Below, in pieces: positions 6,610 to 7,337 of a stretch of 7,337 bases of DNA. The notes under the pieces are model-generated. The model was not told the origin of the DNA. It did not search any database and saw nothing but the letters and a program-made list of their open reading frames with translations. Position 1 is the first letter of the stretch. The number at the start of each line of letters is the position of its first letter. The translations under genes and the position numbers were made by a program. Source of the DNA: an uncultured Dorea sp. (GTDB lineage: Bacteria; Bacillota; Clostridia; Lachnospirales; Lachnospiraceae); the NCBI GenBank assembly GCA_910579335.1, contig CAJTUQ010000108.1:1-7337 (forward strand), given 5' to 3'.

Positions 6610-7337
6610 ATGTCTGTCAAGGTAAGCAAAAAGAGAGTGTTTGATATTATTCAGATTGGATATTACGGGGATTGGCAGAGCAAGGCGTTTGATATTTGTG
6701 TAATCGTCATGATACTTATGAATTTGTTTATTGCGATTTTCCAGACCTTTGACGGTTCTGAGCCGTATAGGGAGCTTATGAACGCAATCGAGTTTGTCAC
6801 GGTGGCGGCATTTGCCGTGGAGTATGCGCTGCGGCTGTGGACGGCTGAATATTTGTATCCGGAGATGGAAAGAAAAAGGGCAGTGCGCAGGTACGTACTG
6901 TCCTTTAACGGGGTTATAGAGCTTTTGGCGTTTCTGCCCTATTTCCTCCCATTCTTCTTTCCGGCGGGAGCGGTGGCATTCCGGATGTTCAGGGTGGTAA
7001 GGCTTTTAAGGCTCTTTCAAATCAACGCATATTATGATGCATTGAATGTAATCGGGGATGTTATCACTGGGAAGAAAGACCAGATACTTTCCTCGGTATT
7101 CATCATTATGGTGCTTATGGTCGCCTCGTCTTTAGTTATGTATAATCTGGAGAACCCTGTGCAGCCGGACGTATTTGAGAATGCGTTTTCCGGTTTTTGG
7201 TGGGCGGTCTCGACGCTGCTTACAGTGGGATACGGAGATATTTACCCGGTTACCATTGCCGGACGTATATTTGGAATCGTTATAACCTTTCTGGGGGTAG
7301 GAATGGTTGCCATCCCTACAGGTATCCTGTCAGCGGG
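6610..7337 (+). CDS. Voltage-gated potassium channel, six-helix Kv type (3' partial)
   Basis: Membrane ion channel, open from ATG 6610 to the window edge (242 full codons, no stop). Helices follow the voltage-gated cation channel plan: S1 ~24-47, S2 ~57-78, S3 ~98-116, S4 ~121-137 with arginines 125, 128, 131 and 134 at every third position (FRMFRVVRLLRLF), S5 ~159-180, pore helix ~190-204, selectivity filter TVGYGD at 205-210, and S6 from ~216 (GVGMVAIPTGIL). The filter is the classic potassium signature. The usual S3 aspartate is glutamate here (VIELLAFLP, Glu104). S6 is nearly complete, so the missing part is its end and any cytoplasmic tail; a coiled-coil or RCK domain could follow. The gene has its own promoter and ribosome site, so it is not clearly part of the transporter operon. 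Potassium selectivity and voltage sensing are inferred from motifs. Confidence 0.94.
   Translation, partial: MSVKVSKKRVFDIIQIGYYGDWQSKAFDICVIVMILMNLFIAIFQTFDGSEPYRELMNAIEFVTVAAFAVEYALRLWTAEYLYPEMERKRAVRRYVLSFNGVIELLAFLPYFLPFFFPAGAVAFRMFRVVRLLRLFQINAYYDALNVIGDVITGKKDQILSSVFIIMVLMVASSLVMYNLENPVQPDVFENAFSGFWWAVSTLLTVGYGDIYPVTIAGRIFGIVITFLGVGMVAIPTGILSA

Noticed and set aside
1..7337. Mobile element, CRISPR array, tRNA or rRNA
   Set aside because: No transposase or integrase frame, spaced repeats, target duplications or RNA-gene motifs were seen; all large frames belong to recognised cellular families.

Overview
The window looks like chromosomal DNA of a low-to-moderate GC Firmicute, most likely a clostridial or Lachnospiraceae-type gut anaerobe. 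This is inferred from strong AGGAGG-type ribosome binding sites, sigma-A-like promoters, a BceS-type intramembrane-sensing kinase, BceAB-type transporter proteins and a chemoreceptor of a style common in Clostridia. No organism can be named with certainty. All genes lie on the + strand, and the window cuts the first gene at its 5' end and the last at its 3' end.

Layout: (1) 1-616, an OmpR-family response regulator lacking its first ~20 residues. (2) 613-1623, a short two-helix sensor histidine kinase, coupled to the regulator by an ATGA overlap. (3) 1624-1785, an intergenic gap with a weak possible terminator and a weak possible promoter. (4) 1786-3489, a complete transmembrane methyl-accepting chemotaxis protein with a four-helix-bundle-type sensor and two HAMP-like modules. 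(5) 3490-3665, a structured intergenic region: an inverted repeat, a direct repeat of GTAAT at 11-bp spacing, promoter-like elements, and a long imperfect hairpin ending in a T-run. (6) 3666-4433 and 4423-6519, an ABC ATPase and its ten-helix FtsX-like permease, overlapping by 11 nt. (7) 6520-6609, a short gap with a near-consensus sigma-A promoter. (8) 6610 to the window end, a voltage-gated potassium channel of the six-helix type, cut in S6.

How they fit together: the regulator, kinase, ATPase and permease form a Bce-type peptide-antibiotic sensing and detoxification module. In known members the kinase has almost no outside domain and senses through the transporter; the phosphorylated regulator then switches on the transporter operon. 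The direct repeat upstream of the ATPase gene is a good candidate for that regulator's binding site. The unusual points are the chemoreceptor gene between the two halves of the module, the long hairpin between the candidate operator and the ATPase start, and the voltage-gated channel immediately downstream with its own strong promoter. I see no mobile element, CRISPR array, tRNA or rRNA. The families are all known; novelty, if any, lies in the arrangement and in the 3490-3665 control region.
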